Below are positions 46,720 to 57,449 of a stretch of DNA of 64,000 nt, piece after piece. Where the stretch lies: the NCBI RefSeq assembly GCF_963678635.1, contig NC_087069.1:34245090-34309089 (forward strand), in the 5' to 3' direction. Each line of letters opens with the position of its first letter. The stretch's first letter is position 1. Origin of the DNA: Symsagittifera roscoffensis. Taxonomy: Eukaryota; Xenacoelomorpha; Acoela; Convolutidae. The notes under the pieces were generated by a model. It was not told where the DNA came from. It worked only from the letters and a program-made list of their open reading frames with translations, and did no database searches. A program made the position numbers and the translations under genes.

Positions 46720-48190
46720 GAAAGAAAATTAAAGTAGGAAATAGAAGACACGCAAGATGAATTTTCAGAAAAAGAACAGCAAATAAAACTGTCTCCATAG
46801 CTAACTAAGGAGCAGATTCTTTTGTTTCATTCAAGTCAAGACCAAATTTTTTGCAAAGATAATTTGCTGACTGAATTCTCTTCTCCACTTCAAGTTCAAA
46901 TGTAAGAAGGATAGCCAGTTGATGAGCACAGAATGATCCGACCACAACGATGGGAACTTTGGGCGCGTCTTGCTCAGCAACCGGCGCTCCGTGTTTCATA
47001 TGAATTTGAACCATACATAGAGAAAACAATTCAGTAACCAAGAAAAAAAATGAAAAAAATCAATTTTCCCCCAAATTTTTACAGAAACTTGAATCATTGG
47101 CAAAATTAGCTAAGAAAACGTGAAAAATGAAATTAATCATTAGTGTACTATTTTGAACGACACGTTTTTTTTAATGTAGCATAAGTTGGCTGAAAATTAA
47201 AACTGAAAATGGAATTAGTGTGAAATCTTTTTTTTTCCAGATTATTGTATGAGCACCTTTTAAAAACAGTATGTTTTCTATTCAAAGCAAATCAAGGATC
47301 GGATCATGGCGATGTTCCATCGCAGAAGCTGGACTTTAGCTTTGCACTTATACTACAATTCGGACAGATCGATTGTCAAAAGCCAATAGTCGTTTGCTTT
47401 CCGATTGAGAGCTCTGTAGCTGTTATTGGACGATGTGTTCACCAAATCATGTCTTCTACAGACACGATCTACAAGGTCATGGTTTGGATAATTTAATAGT
47501 CTACCATAATACCATCCTGTTCACTGACGACTTTTATTTTCCTTATAAATGATCTTGCTTTGAAAAATGAGATGTGTAGTTTAACTGATTCTGCTTACAC
47601 TCAAACTCAAGTCCAAAGTAATTTTCTCCTATGAGAAAACTAAACAGCCCTTTATCTATTGTGGACGTTTTAACTCGTACTATCCGGCTTTTTTTAGAAA
47701 AAAAAGTTTTGGAAAACGTTTAAATTTTTCCGCTTTTTAAAAAAAGGATGTGGGTTTATTTTTTGTTAGTATTATCCTCTCCTCTTTTTTTTGCCCTAAA
47801 AATTTTGGTTTGATTCTTCTATTTTTTTTAATTGGTTGTTCAATTTTTGCATAATTTCTCATTTGCCCAGTTAAACTGATCATGCTTCGTGCATCTGTTC
47901 TGCGTTTGATTAATCTGTTTACGGGTTTGTCCCAAAAAACTGATGATTGGGAAACAAACTCGCTTAAAAATGGCCTCCAGACATTTTTCTTTTTTCAGAC
48001 AAAACTGACGTCTTCTTGTTTTTGATTAAAGTCGTTGTTTTTATCAAACACCCAAAAGTGATGTTATTTAGATTCTTTTTCAAAACAAATTGAGTGTTTT
48101 TCAGCTTGCCAAAATAGTGTTTCGTGACTCAATTGGGCGTCAACAAATTGAACATGGCTTTTAGCGGGCATCACAATTGCCGCCAAAAGC
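46720..48190. other. Intron with two unexplained coding-like segments
   Basis: A minus frame at 46805-47041 (KVPIVVVGSFCAHQLAILLT, ending NETKESAP-stop) and a plus frame at 47245-47473 (preceded by tttttttttccag; LDFSFALILQFGQIDC, KPIVVCFPIESSVAVIG) have higher GC and balanced residues. Neither matches a family I recognise. The rest of the interval is AT-rich intron. Confidence 0.25.
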
Positions 48191-48196
48191 TTGCGA

Positions 48197-48309
48197 TGTT
48201 GCAATGCAAATGTAGAGTATATATGCATATAAAACAAGAGTATAGATGCATATAAAATGGTCAACCGGGTTCGAGTCCACCCATATGCAGACCTTAAAAC
48301 ATGTAGACC
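48197..48309 (+). repeat. Short copy of the BEL/Pao LTR
   Basis: 113 bp TGTTGCAATGC...CATGTAGACC aligned end to end with the 3' LTR at 57293-57448 but lacking 43 bp of its middle. It may be the element's own 5' LTR, or a separate LTR fragment. No primer-binding site follows directly, so the first reading is uncertain. Confidence 0.6.
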
Positions 48310-48589
48310 CGAGGGGCTATAGCCCCATTTGACCGTTTTTTTACTGTTTTTTGGTTCTAATTCGGTTCAGCCTTGATTAAGGCTGACCGCCAAAAAGAGC
48401 AATTTGTTTCAAGGACATTACCGATTGGTTCTTGTGGCTAGCTTGCGCCAATTTTTTTTATTGAAGCTGAATATTGGTTGAAATTATGAACATGAGTTAT
48501 GTGAGTTTTTGGCTTATTTATAATTTAATGACGATGAATGTCCGTATTACCGAGAATACGTGATAAAACATTATTTTCCGAGCCGTTTT

Positions 48590-49240
48590 ATCTAGATTAC
48601 GGAGATTGAGCGCACACTTTGGCGCCCCACAAGGGACCTTTTGATTATCAAATTCAACTTTTAGAAGCTATTTTCACTCAATGTTTTCTCCAAATTTGCT
48701 AGTAGAATTAAACCTCAAACGGACAACGTCAATGAAACATTTTTACTGAAATTTGAAGAAGTGCAATTGAACACCGATTGGGATCAGACTCCAGCCAGCA
48801 CTGAGTTGGAGTTTTAAGGCTGGGTTTTTTTTTGGAAAATTACTCCGCCCATTTTCCGAGGATTTGAAAATTGGAGGCGATATTTCATTGTTAGAAGCAA
48901 TTGCAATCGTTTCTGATTTTGCATCGACACCATTTCTAGAAGATTCTGAAAAGGAGGAGTGTTGCTGGTCGGAGTGTTGCTGACAGGAGTGTGGCTGACA
49001 GGAGTGTGGCTGACAGGAGCGTTGCTGACAGGAGTGTTGCTGACAGGAGTGTTGCTGACAGGAGCGTTGCCGACAGGAGTGTTTCTGATAGGAGTGTTGC
49101 CGACAGGATTGTTGCTGACAGGAGTGTTGCTGATAGAAGTGTTGCTGATAGGGTTGCAGTGGAACAGACTCGTGAGAGTGAAAGTTTTGACAACCCGAAA
49201 CCGGAGTCGCCAGTCTTCAATTAAAACTGTAAGACTCGAC
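48590..49240 (+). pseudogene. Fragment of another LTR element: PBS-like site and gag piece with pentapeptide repeat
   Basis: tttggcgccccacaagggac at 48619-48638 resembles a tRNA-Lys-type primer-binding site (TGGCGCC...). It is followed by short open stretches (KPQTDNVNETFLLKFEEVQL, NTDWDQTPASTELEF-stop). After a T-rich gap the plus frame 48991-49224 reads repeated ADRSV units, ending VEQTRESESFDNPKPESPVF. Interpreted as a gag fragment of a different retroelement lodged before the BEL body. Low certainty. Confidence 0.35.
48955..49155 (+). repeat. 15 bp minisatellite (ggagtgttgctgaca)
   Basis: About 13 copies of a 15 bp unit with few variants. As the unit is a multiple of three, it is open in several frames on both strands: ADRSV in one plus frame, LLTGV in another, LLSAT on the minus strand. 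Confidence 0.9.
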
Positions 49241-49639
49241 TAGCTTAAGACTCTCATACTGTGCTATAAATTTTATACGATGTTATATATTTGAAATTTT
49301 CCCGCAAGCTAGCATCCGGTAATTTTTCTCAATACCCAAATTTTTTGGACAGTTCCATTGAACTGAAATATCTTACAGTCGGTACTTAGACAATTTACTT
49401 GACATTTTTTCTCGATACCAAATTTTTTTGGATATACGTGAACGGAATATTAATCAGTGAAATCGGATTATAAACAAGAGGTACTGGACTAGTTTTTTGG
49501 ATTGGTTTATGACTCGAACCTGCTGACCAAATATTTCTGAAAAATTTTGTGAAAAAAGTAAAAAAATTGCCAAACAATCTCAAAACGTCTCCAGAATTCT
49601 GCGAAACTGTGTTGTAAGATGATACCAACCTTATGTTGG

Positions 49640-49931
49640 AACTTAACCAAATTGTTGGAACTTAACCAAATGTGTGTTGTTGGAACTTAACCAAATTGCC
49701 TGAAACTGAAAGCCAGTTCGCTTCAAGTAAAACAAAGCCGTTTCAGCCCGACCGATTATTGACTTCGTTGCGTGACAGTAAAGTTAAGTGGTCAGGTACG
49801 GTGATATTAAGTGAGTTAAGTTGAATTCTTTCATCCTCAGGTTTACTCCGTGTGTGTTGTTGGAGTTCAACCGACCTACTTAATTTTCCTACTAAAGCGT
49901 AACGAAGCCGTCTTATAGGTCCCCTAAGTGT
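49640..49931 (+). other. Leader before BEL ORF1 with short repeats
   Basis: ttggaacttaaccaaat occurs three times at 49648-49697, and a diverged ttggagttcaacc module at about 49861. aagccgt motifs also recur. It may be part of the retroelement's 5' leader. No gene. Confidence 0.45.
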
Positions 49932-50570
49932 ATGGTATTCATTATAGGAGCTAGTTCCTTGGATCACGCGCTCCGAAAACTTCCCGCTCCGTCCCAGAAG
50001 CGCGTCAATGATACTTGCTTTACGAAGCCAGGTTCAAGTTTGAACTTTAACGCTAGGGACTCTCAGAAAACAATACAGTACTGCCTTCATCAGTACTTGT
50101 CGCACCGTAACGACCTTGTAATTTGGCACGACGCCATTAATAACTCGATAAGTAGGCACCGCAGCAACAATAGCCGCAAGCTGAGTAGTGAGCATTTTGT
50201 CAATTTGTTATTAAGGTATAGGACAAACATTTGTGCGATCGTATACTGTAGACGGAACGGAACCGAGGATATAGATGAAAGTTTAGGTTCAACAGGTATT
50301 CTCGTTCTGAAAGTCGTTAAAGACTTTATCTCTAAGCGTAAGGCTAAGGACCAGGTACTAATTGAGAAGTACAAAGAGCTTCACTAGCCTCCTTCCCTTG
50401 AGTTAAAGACTCTCCTCCTTCTAAGGCGTTATAGCGCTAATCCTAACATCCTTAAGACACGTAAGAAGCGGAACCGCTTACCTCTCAAAGCTCGGAAAGC
50501 TATAAAAAATAGGCTTCAGGCAGAAGCTTTGAAACATCAAGCTCCCCAATCTTGTAAGCTAATATTGATT
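49932..50570 (+). CDS. BEL-associated ORF1 with SGNH-hydrolase-like motifs (one in-frame stop)
   Basis: ATG at 49932 opens 151 codons to a TAG (50385-50387). The same frame continues past it (PPSLELKTLLLLRRY, then KTRKKRNRLPLKARKAIK) to a stop at about 50570. Motifs: FIIGASSLDHAL, like SGNH block I (GDS, here G-A-S); NDLVIWHDAINNSISRH, like the block with G-x-N-D; and KYKELH, with a late His. It is an ORF of its own ahead of gag in the same orientation, which is unusual for BEL/Pao elements. No signal peptide. The C-terminus is strongly basic. An esterase-type role is inferred only from motif order and could be wrong, since the block I Asp is missing. Confidence 0.5.
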
Positions 50571-50669
50571 TATTAATGCAATTTTAATTACGTGCCAAAA
50601 CAGTATCTCAATTTATTGATTGTTTTCTATAAGTGAGCATCCGTAGAATATTATCAATTTGTGAAAAAC

Positions 50670-52543
50670 ATGGACAAAAAATTCCAAAGTAAGCTACGCA
50701 ATATATTCGAAAACCGTCTAAATCTAGAAAATGAGCTGCTTAAATGCCACTCATTATTACTTGAGTACATTGAGAATATTAGTCGCACCACAAAAATTGA
50801 TAATGCTGTTTAAAAATGTAAAATTGCGTTGGAAAAAGCTGTCGAAGTCAGTGTGCAATTATTTAGGTTAGCGGGAAAAACGGAAAACCCTGAAAAAATT
50901 ATTGCTCAGCAAGACCTTTGGCTAAAGAAAGTAACCGAAATGAACAATAAAGTAATGCATGAAGCTCAGAGTTACAAGATGAGCCTTGTGCCTTCGTCAT
51001 TTCCAGCAGCCGGCATTACAGGGAGCAGGGGATCTTTACAACAAGCTAGGTCTGAGACATCCTCAAGCTTGCACCAAACCCGAGATTCAGAATCACGAGT
51101 ATCTGAAAACAGGTCTAAGGTCTCTAATAAGTCTAATGATAGTAGAAAGCTTGACGAACATAAGTCTGATAATTCTGCTTCCACTCGTCATACGTCGACT
51201 GTTCGCACAATGTCATCAAGTGAGAACGACATGAGTTAGCTTTAGTGAAACGACGCCACGAGGAGCTGGAAAGGCAGTATCAAGTATCTTTAAGACTTAA
51301 AGAGCAAGAGAACCGTCTTAAGTTCGAACAAAGTCAGCTGAAACTAGAGCAATTGGCTGAAAGTCATAAAAAGCAACTAATTGACTTGGAACTGAAAGCG
51401 TTTGAACTTGAGGACAGTTCATCTGAGGTTAGCGAGAAGGTAACGGAAAGTAACTCGACAGGAGTAAGTCAACCTATTTCAAAAGTAGCAACCGATCGAA
51501 TTAATGATTGGGTAGACTCTGTTAGTTCACAGGCACCTCCTGACGTTGTTAGTGCGCCAATTTTGCTGGCCTTCACTCCAGTACCCGTTTCGTCAGGACC
51601 GACGACTTCCGCCAATCTCGCTCATGCAATTCACACCAGTAATAGTCATAACCATGAGAACACAGCATTGATTGACCCTGGAATCCATAGTTATGGACAT
51701 CGGGCTATGCCTCAATTTGGCAGTGCAAGCCTTTTGCCATTGCAAGCTTCTGTTCCATTTCCAGTTAACAATATGCATTCTAGTGCACACGTGTTACCAT
51801 CACCGTCTGCTGTTCCTTTACAGACCATGAGTTCGAACATAACTAATGGTAGTTTTGCCATCGCGCAACAGGAATCATTACCTGTCCCAATGTTGCCAGC
51901 ACAACCCGGTTTTGGTTTTGTTTCTTTGTCACCAGCATTTGCTGGTGGTGGCTTCTCATCTTCTGGAGTAAACCCAATGCCGGTTTTCTTTTCGGCACCT
52001 AATTGCCATGCAGCACCAGTCCAGACCCAACATAATCTTCCCTTCGTTCCGCAAACTGTGTCACCTAATATCAACGATTACTACACAAGTGATGCAAAAT
52101 TATGGCGATTGGCAGCTACAACTCCAATCGTCACGCCTGCTCAGTGTTGTAATGCGGGAAACATTTTTTCTAATGTGACAACTGTTGTCCCATCGTGTAA
52201 CACCGCCGCTCCGTATACTAGTGGTGGGACTGTGTATTTTAATATTCCCCCAGTTCATCCACAACATATTCCGCTTTTTGTCAATCATACTAATACTGGT
52301 TATCAGCCAGTCAACGAAGTGTACGCACCGTCTTCCGCTTATCTGAACCAAGGTTATTCATCCGATCGACCTCTTTTCGCTCGTGAATTCGCGGAATTAT
52401 TGATGCATAGCCGCAAAGATCATTTTCTTGAATGGAAATTAGCCCAGTTTGACGGCAACCCGTTAAACTGGCACGAATGGTTTGGTCAGTTTAAGTCCAC
52501 CGTTGACTCCGCTGTTCTCACCGATAATACGAAACTGACATAA
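50670..52543 (+). pseudogene. BEL/Pao gag, N-terminal part with coiled coil
   Basis: The frame begins MDKKFQSKLRNIFENRLNL, hits a stop at about 50811, resumes (KIALEKAVEVSVQLFRLAGK) to 51239, then shifts by one base into ALVKRRHEELERQYQVSLRL (51240 on). A long heptad-rich coiled coil follows (KEQENRLKFEQSQLKLEQLA). The next ~300 codons are Pro/Ser/Val-rich and low in charge. It ends DHFLEWKLAQFDGNPLNWHE, then WFGQFKSTVDSAV, the start of the BEL gag/DUF1759-type domain, before a premature stop/frameshift at 52541. Confidence 0.8.
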
Positions 52544-53310
52544 TTAAAACGCTCGTCACAGGCAAAGCAAAAACCGCAATTGCGGAGTTTAGTTATAGTG
52601 GCGTTATGTACAGGGATGCATTGGCCACCTTGCAACGGAAGTTTGGGCAACCACATGCCATTATTGGTGCGCATCTTGATAAGCTGAATACCTTTCCTCC
52701 ACTTAAAATGCACAATTCGGAAAATGTCATTAGTTTCTCCTCTGCCATATCTGGCCTCGTAGCAGTTTTCAAATCATTGTCTTTCAACGATGATCTAAAG
52801 AGTGTTAACCTGTTAAGCCAAGCTGTTAGTAAACTTCCGCCTAACCTCAAGGAGGCTTGGTCAATGCATACTGTTAGACAAAATTGTCAGCGACCACCAC
52901 TCTTAGACTTTAACAACTGGTTGAAAGGAAAGGCCGAGGGGCATGAGAGATTACGTTTACTCAACTCTAAGGCAAAAAACGAGGAACCAGTTAAACCAAA
53001 AACAACCAAAGTTTTTGCAGCCAATAGCCAGGTAACTAGTAAGGCTCAGGATAAGTCTATGTTTCCGCCGTGCGTTTTGTGTAAGGGAAGTCATGCATTG
53101 TGGAATTGTGCTGTTTTTAACGAAAAGAATGCTACTCAGCGAGCAAAATACGTAGCTGAACAGAAACTTTGCTTCGCTTGCCTCAATGGCAATCATAGTT
53201 TCCGGCAATGTTCTAGAGCGAAAAAGTGCCCGAAGCCAGAGTGTGATAGCACACATAATGTCTTGCTCCATGGAGCCGAAAGAATATTTCCTCGGAAGTA
53301 AAATTCAAAT
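52544..53310 (+). pseudogene. BEL/Pao gag C-terminal part with zinc knuckles
   Basis: In the +1-shifted frame (ORF from 52606): ALATLQRKFGQPHAIIGAHL, then LSFNDDLKSVNLLSQAVSKL. The nucleocapsid has CVLCKGSHALWNC (C-x2-C-x3-H-x4-C) and CFACLNGNHSFRQC (C-x2-C-x4-H-x4-C), followed by KKCPKPECDSTHNVLLH. This arrangement is diagnostic of BEL/Pao Gag-Pol. The stop at 53299 interrupts a protein that normally runs on into protease. Confidence 0.85.
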
Positions 53311-53730
53311 GTCTCGAATAAGGCTGGAATAAACAAATCCAAGGAGAATACAATCACTTCCACCCATGCCGCCGTTAGTGATGTACATGACAATGAATCT
53401 TTTAAAGGGTTGTTGCCAATTGCAACACTTGGTGTATCCTCGGATGTAACCAGTATCCTGACGTTGGTTCTTTGTGATAGTACATGGGTGTCTTCGTCAC
53501 TCGGGTGTCTTCGTCACTCCTGGGTGTCTTCGTCACTCGTAAACCGTCTCGGCTTAGAAGGGGAGCCCGTTAACTTGTCAATTATTGGTTTCAATTCTAC
53601 CACCGTTGTTGAGACTCAGAGGGTCAGGTTTACAGTTTCCTCGGAGCCGAATAATAGTTGTTTCGTATTTTCTCTCTGTGCATATGTTAAAGACAATATT
53701 CGGATTGGTTCGTTTTAATCAATATTGCTG
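53310..53730 (+). pseudogene. BEL/Pao aspartic protease with triplicated segment
   Basis: The frame 53410-53718: LPIATLGVSSDVTSILTLVL, then CDS, the active-site D-S. Immediately after, a 17-20 bp unit (gggtgtcttcgtcactc) occurs three times at 53484-53539, giving WVSSSL..LRHSWVSSSL instead of a single copy. Downstream VNRLGLEGEPVNLSIIGF and FSLCAYVKDNIRIGS are normal for BEL proteases. The repeat expands the region next to the catalytic Asp, so the enzyme is probably inactive. Confidence 0.8.
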
Positions 53731-53732
53731 AT

Positions 53733-54203
53733 TTGCAGAATAAATATCCACAATTAGCACCTATTAAGCTCACTCAGTATACTTATGAGGACGTTGAAGT
53801 TATTATCGGACAAGACTACTACCACGCCGTTAGACCCATTGAGTTCATCTTGGGAGATGATAAAAACTCACCGTGTTCCGATCGCCTACCGATAGGTTGG
53901 GTCATAAGTGGTCCGTTGCCGTCGTCCGTTAATTCTACTTCTTCGTGTTTCAAGTGTGTTGTTGAAGATTCTTCTCTGACCGACCAGATAAAACCCTGGT
54001 ACGAGTTGGAATCGTATGGTGCCTTCAGACAAGTCGATGCCCGTTCCGCCGCGGATAAGCATGCTTTATCCATCCTTAAATCTGAAACCGTTCACAATGA
54101 CGAAAGATACATTGTGCCTATGCTTTGGATTGATAGTAATGTCAGACTACGAAGCAACTATTACTCGTCACTCGCCCAAATAAAAAATTGGAGAGAAGGT
54201 TAA
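53733..54203 (+). pseudogene. BEL/Pao protease-RT linker
   Basis: YPQLAPIKLTQYTYEDVEVI, IGQDYYHAVRPIEFILGDDK, DRLPIGWVISGPLPSSVN and YELESYGAFRQVDARSA are the G-x-D and GW.(V/I)SG blocks between protease and RT. The frame shifts by one at about 54195 to enter the RT frame. Confidence 0.85.
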
Positions 54204-55192
54204 GTAAAGACCCTGAGCTGCGCGAAAGATACGCAGAAACAATTAGAGAGGACATTAGGAAAGGCTATGTCGTTACCGTCGAACCGCATGATCCACGTAA
54301 GCGTTCCGATCGCGAGTGGTTTTTTCCGCACCATCCCGTCGTAAATCCGAATAAGCCGGGTAAGGTGCGCCGAGTCCTTAATGGGGCTTCTAAGTTTCAC
54401 GGCAGATCCTCAAATAAGTCCTTTTTGGTTGGTCCGGACCTAATCCAAAATTTAATGATTGTACTTTTGCGATTCCGTCAACACAAGTACGCCGTCTCCG
54501 CGGATACCGAGGGTATGTTCCTCCAGGTAGGATTCCTTGCCCGCGATCAAATTTCGCTCCGTTTTTTGTGGCGGGAGGATACCACTTCCGATGTGGTAGT
54601 TCATCAGTACACTCGCCATATATTCGGCGCACGGGATTCGCCTACGTGCGCCAACTTCGCGCTGCAAAAAACAGCAACTGATAATATGTCCACATACCCT
54701 GAGGCCGCCTCAGTCCTAAATGAAAAATTTTACATGGACGATAACTTCGATTCGTTCGAGAACGTTACCCATGCAATTAAAATTAGTCGCGATTTGGTTT
54801 CCTTACTAAAGTTGGGAGGACTTAAATTGACTAAATTTGTCCGTAATGCTGATGAAATCACTTCAGCAATGAACCCCGAGGATTGCGAAACCTCGTCTTC
54901 ACCCATCAAGGAATAATGTAACGGTGCCGAACAATCATCACACGTCTTAGGTCTTAAGTGGGACCATGTGAAAGACACATTGGTTGTTAGCAGAGGCGTG
55001 CATCGTCCTCTCGATAAAGCAATAACTCAACAAACCGTCTCGAGTTTCGTCTCTTCTGTGTTTGACCCTGTTGGGTTAGTAGCTCCATACACAGTTATGG
55101 GCCGTCTTTTACTTAAAGATATTTGGAAAATCAGTGGTCAAAGTTGGGACGACGAATTCCCAGAAGACATTAGAGATAAGTTTCTCGAGTGA
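54188..55192 (+). pseudogene. BEL/Pao reverse transcriptase
   Basis: 54188-54916: DREWFFPHHPVVNPNKPGKV and RRVLNGASKFHG (fingers), AVSADTEGMFLQV (motif A with catalytic Asp), TRHIFGARDSPTCANFALQK (motif B), EKFYMDDNFDSF (motif C, Y-M-D-D). In-frame stop at 54914 where the family continues. The thumb follows in 54968-55192 (LGLKWDHVKDTLVV before it, SFVSSVFDPVGLVAPYTVMG). Catalytic Asp codons are intact, the reading frame is not. Confidence 0.88.
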
Positions 55193-55800
55193 CACTCCGG
55201 TCTCCCTCTCTTAGGGCAATTGACTATTCACCGTTGTTACTTCACAGAGCCTGTTGATCAAATTGAGCTCCACATGTTCGATGATAGCTCGCAGGACGTT
55301 TTCTGTGCGGTAAGATTTTTGCGTGCGCGACTCTCGAGCTCGCACAAAACTCAAATATCCTTCATCTTTGGTGAAGCTCGCGTTGCGCCCATGAAAGCGC
55401 TATCTATATACCGATGCTAGAGCTTCAAGTTGCTCTGCTCGCCACACGACTAAAAGATGATATACTGACCGCCCTTACCGTCTCTATTAATCAAGTCTAC
55501 ATGTGAACATATAGTACAACAGTTTTGCTGTGGCTAAACCCCACTGAAAAATTACCTGTATTCGTCGCTAATCATGTCGGCGAAATCCTCGAATCGACCA
55601 CTTTTGATGAGTGGCACCATGTTCTGAGCGGCGATAATACCCGTACGCGGGGGATTTCATCGGAAGCCCTCAAGGATAGCAGCTGGGATATTGGTCCGAG
55701 CGTCCTCAGGACTACTGTTTGGCCGTTTATACCCGACGAACGTGTAATCAATAAAATTCGTTTGAAGGGTCCTTCTTTTGATGTTGATAATTGATTGGAG
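55190..55800 (+). pseudogene. BEL/Pao RNase H-like region
   Basis: 55220-55420 contains QIELHMFDDSSQDVFCAVRF, the first acidic block of the domain. Then frameshifts. 55525-55794 contains LPVFVANHVGEILESTTFDE and WHHVLSGDN; the usual P-A-D-x-G-T-R-G is changed to a shorter TRTRGIS. Multiple stops. Confidence 0.75.
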
Positions 55801-57318
55801 ACATCATCTTCCTTCGTCACCGATGTCACATCCATCAAACATCCCGAACAGGGGTTCAATTGGGAAAGGTTCAGTTCCTTTACGAGATATAAACGAGTAG
55901 TCGCTTTTATGTTGAGTATGCTGCCTTCACATAAGCACTTTCGTGGTAAGGACTTACGAATCACCGACCCGACTGAACTTGATATTGCAGAAAACAAACT
56001 GATTCATATTGCTCGGATGGAATCCTTCCCCGTTGAGATAAAAACACTCACCGCTGGCAAACCTATTAAGAATAGTAGCAAAATTGCCACATATGCGCCA
56101 TTTATCGGTCCCGATGGTATCATTCGTTCCACGGGACGGATTGTGCGCTCAGTGAATACCGACTTTGATGCTAAATACCCAATCTTACTCGATGCCCGAC
56201 ATATCCTAATTCGTTTGATGGCCCGCAGCCTCCACCATAAGCATTTCCATCAAGGATTAGATTACATGCGCTCCGTTTTAAAAATGAAATAAGCAATACT
56301 TGGGTTGCGTCGACTACTTTGGTCTATCGAAAATCAATGTGTAACATGCCGTAAACGCAAAGCAAGCACCATCCAGTCAATTATGCCCGATTTACCTGTC
56401 GAACGTCTCGGATACAAGCAACCACCCTTCAATCATACGGGTGTGGATTACTTTGGACCGCTTTACGTTCCGGTTCGCAGAAGCACTGAAAAAAGATGGG
56501 GATTTCTTTTTACTTGCCTCACCACCAGGGCTGTACACCTTGAGATTGTACCAACTCTGGACACCAGTTCTTGTGGTACGCCAAGCACAATCTGGTCGGA
56601 TAACGGCACGAACTTCGATGGTGCGGAAAAGGAATTACTTGCCTGCATCAAGAGCTGGAATGGCATGGCTCCGACCACTTTTGCACTCAAAGGTGTTACT
56701 TGGAAATTTAACCCGCTAGGCGCACCCCATCATGGCGGCTCCTGGGAACGCCTCGTCCGAAGCGTGAAGCGCGTGCTGTACGATATCCTAGGCAGTAGGC
56801 GAGTCACTGAAGAGGTGTTAGGAACAACACTCTGCTTAGTTGAGCAGGCTTTGAATTCGAGGCCAATCACTCCCGTTAGTACTGATTCACGTGAGTTAGA
56901 AGCGTTAACCCCAAACCATTTTTTGCTTGGACAACATGCCACAAGCTTTCCTTCGCTTTTACCCGGGGAGCACTTCGATCACAAGAAAAGGTACGTGCGA
57001 GCGCAGTCATATGCTAACGCGATTTGGTCTCGTTGGCTTCGAGAATATGTTCCCTCGCTGAATAAGCGTGTCAAGTGGCACACTCATTCTGACTTCACTC
57101 TTAAAACAGGCGATCTAGAGTGGGTAATTGAGCCCGATAGTCCGCGTGGGTGCTACCCTCTCGCCCGAATTGTCAAACTAAACTACGGACAGGACGGTTG
57201 CGCCCGATCCGCCCTTGTCAGGACCGCAAACCGTGAAGTCACGCGGCCGACCTTTAAGCTCGCTCCGGTTCTTCCCTCTTCAGGGGGGAGGATGTTGCAA
57301 AGCAAATGTAGAGTATAG
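55795..57318 (+). pseudogene. BEL/Pao integrase
   Basis: 55795-56292 is the DUF-type N-terminal part (FSSFTRYKRVVAFMLSMLPS, HHKHFHQGLDYMRSVLKMK-stop). 56305-57318 gives NQCVTCRKRKAS (zinc-binding C-x2-C), HTGVDYFGPLYVPV (first Asp), STIWSDNGTNFDGAEKELL (second Asp) and HHGGSWERLVRSVKRVLYD (Glu). The DDE triad is present. Between the first two Asps the chain jumps from TLDTSSC to GTPSTIW, so a block of about ten residues seems lost. The C-terminus (KTGDLEWVIEPDSPRGCYPL) is the usual GDLV.V domain. The frame runs a few codons into the LTR. Confidence 0.88.
57283..57292 (+). other. BEL/Pao polypurine tract
   Basis: ggggggagga immediately before TGTTGC of the 3' LTR. Confidence 0.75.
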
Positions 57319-57448
57319 ATGCATATAAAACAAGAGTATAGATGCATATAAAATAAGCACAGTTGGCCGAGCAGCCTAGAGACAAGTCTCTCACAACGGT
57401 CAACCGGGTTCGAGTCCCCCCATATGCAGACCTTAAAACATGTAGACC
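57293..57448 (+). repeat. BEL/Pao 3' LTR containing a tRNA-like segment
   Basis: 156 bp TGTTGCAAAGC...CATGTAGACC. It holds a doubled gagtatagatgcatataaaa unit and, at 57350-57430, a segment with an A-box-like ttggccgagcag and a perfect B-box-like ggttcgagtcc. The copy at 48197-48309 lacks the 43 bp carrying the A box. The LTR is short for a BEL element; its outer border is set only by the shared segment. Confidence 0.65.
57350..57430 (+). other. tRNA-like (Pol III promoter-like) segment inside LTR
   Basis: gttggccgagcagcc resembles the D-arm of a class II (Ser/Leu) tRNA, and accgggttcgagtcc a T-arm. gcatat/atatgc flank it as a potential stem. The anticodon stem is not convincing, so I do not call a functional tRNA. 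Confidence 0.35.
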
Positions 57449-57449
57449 A

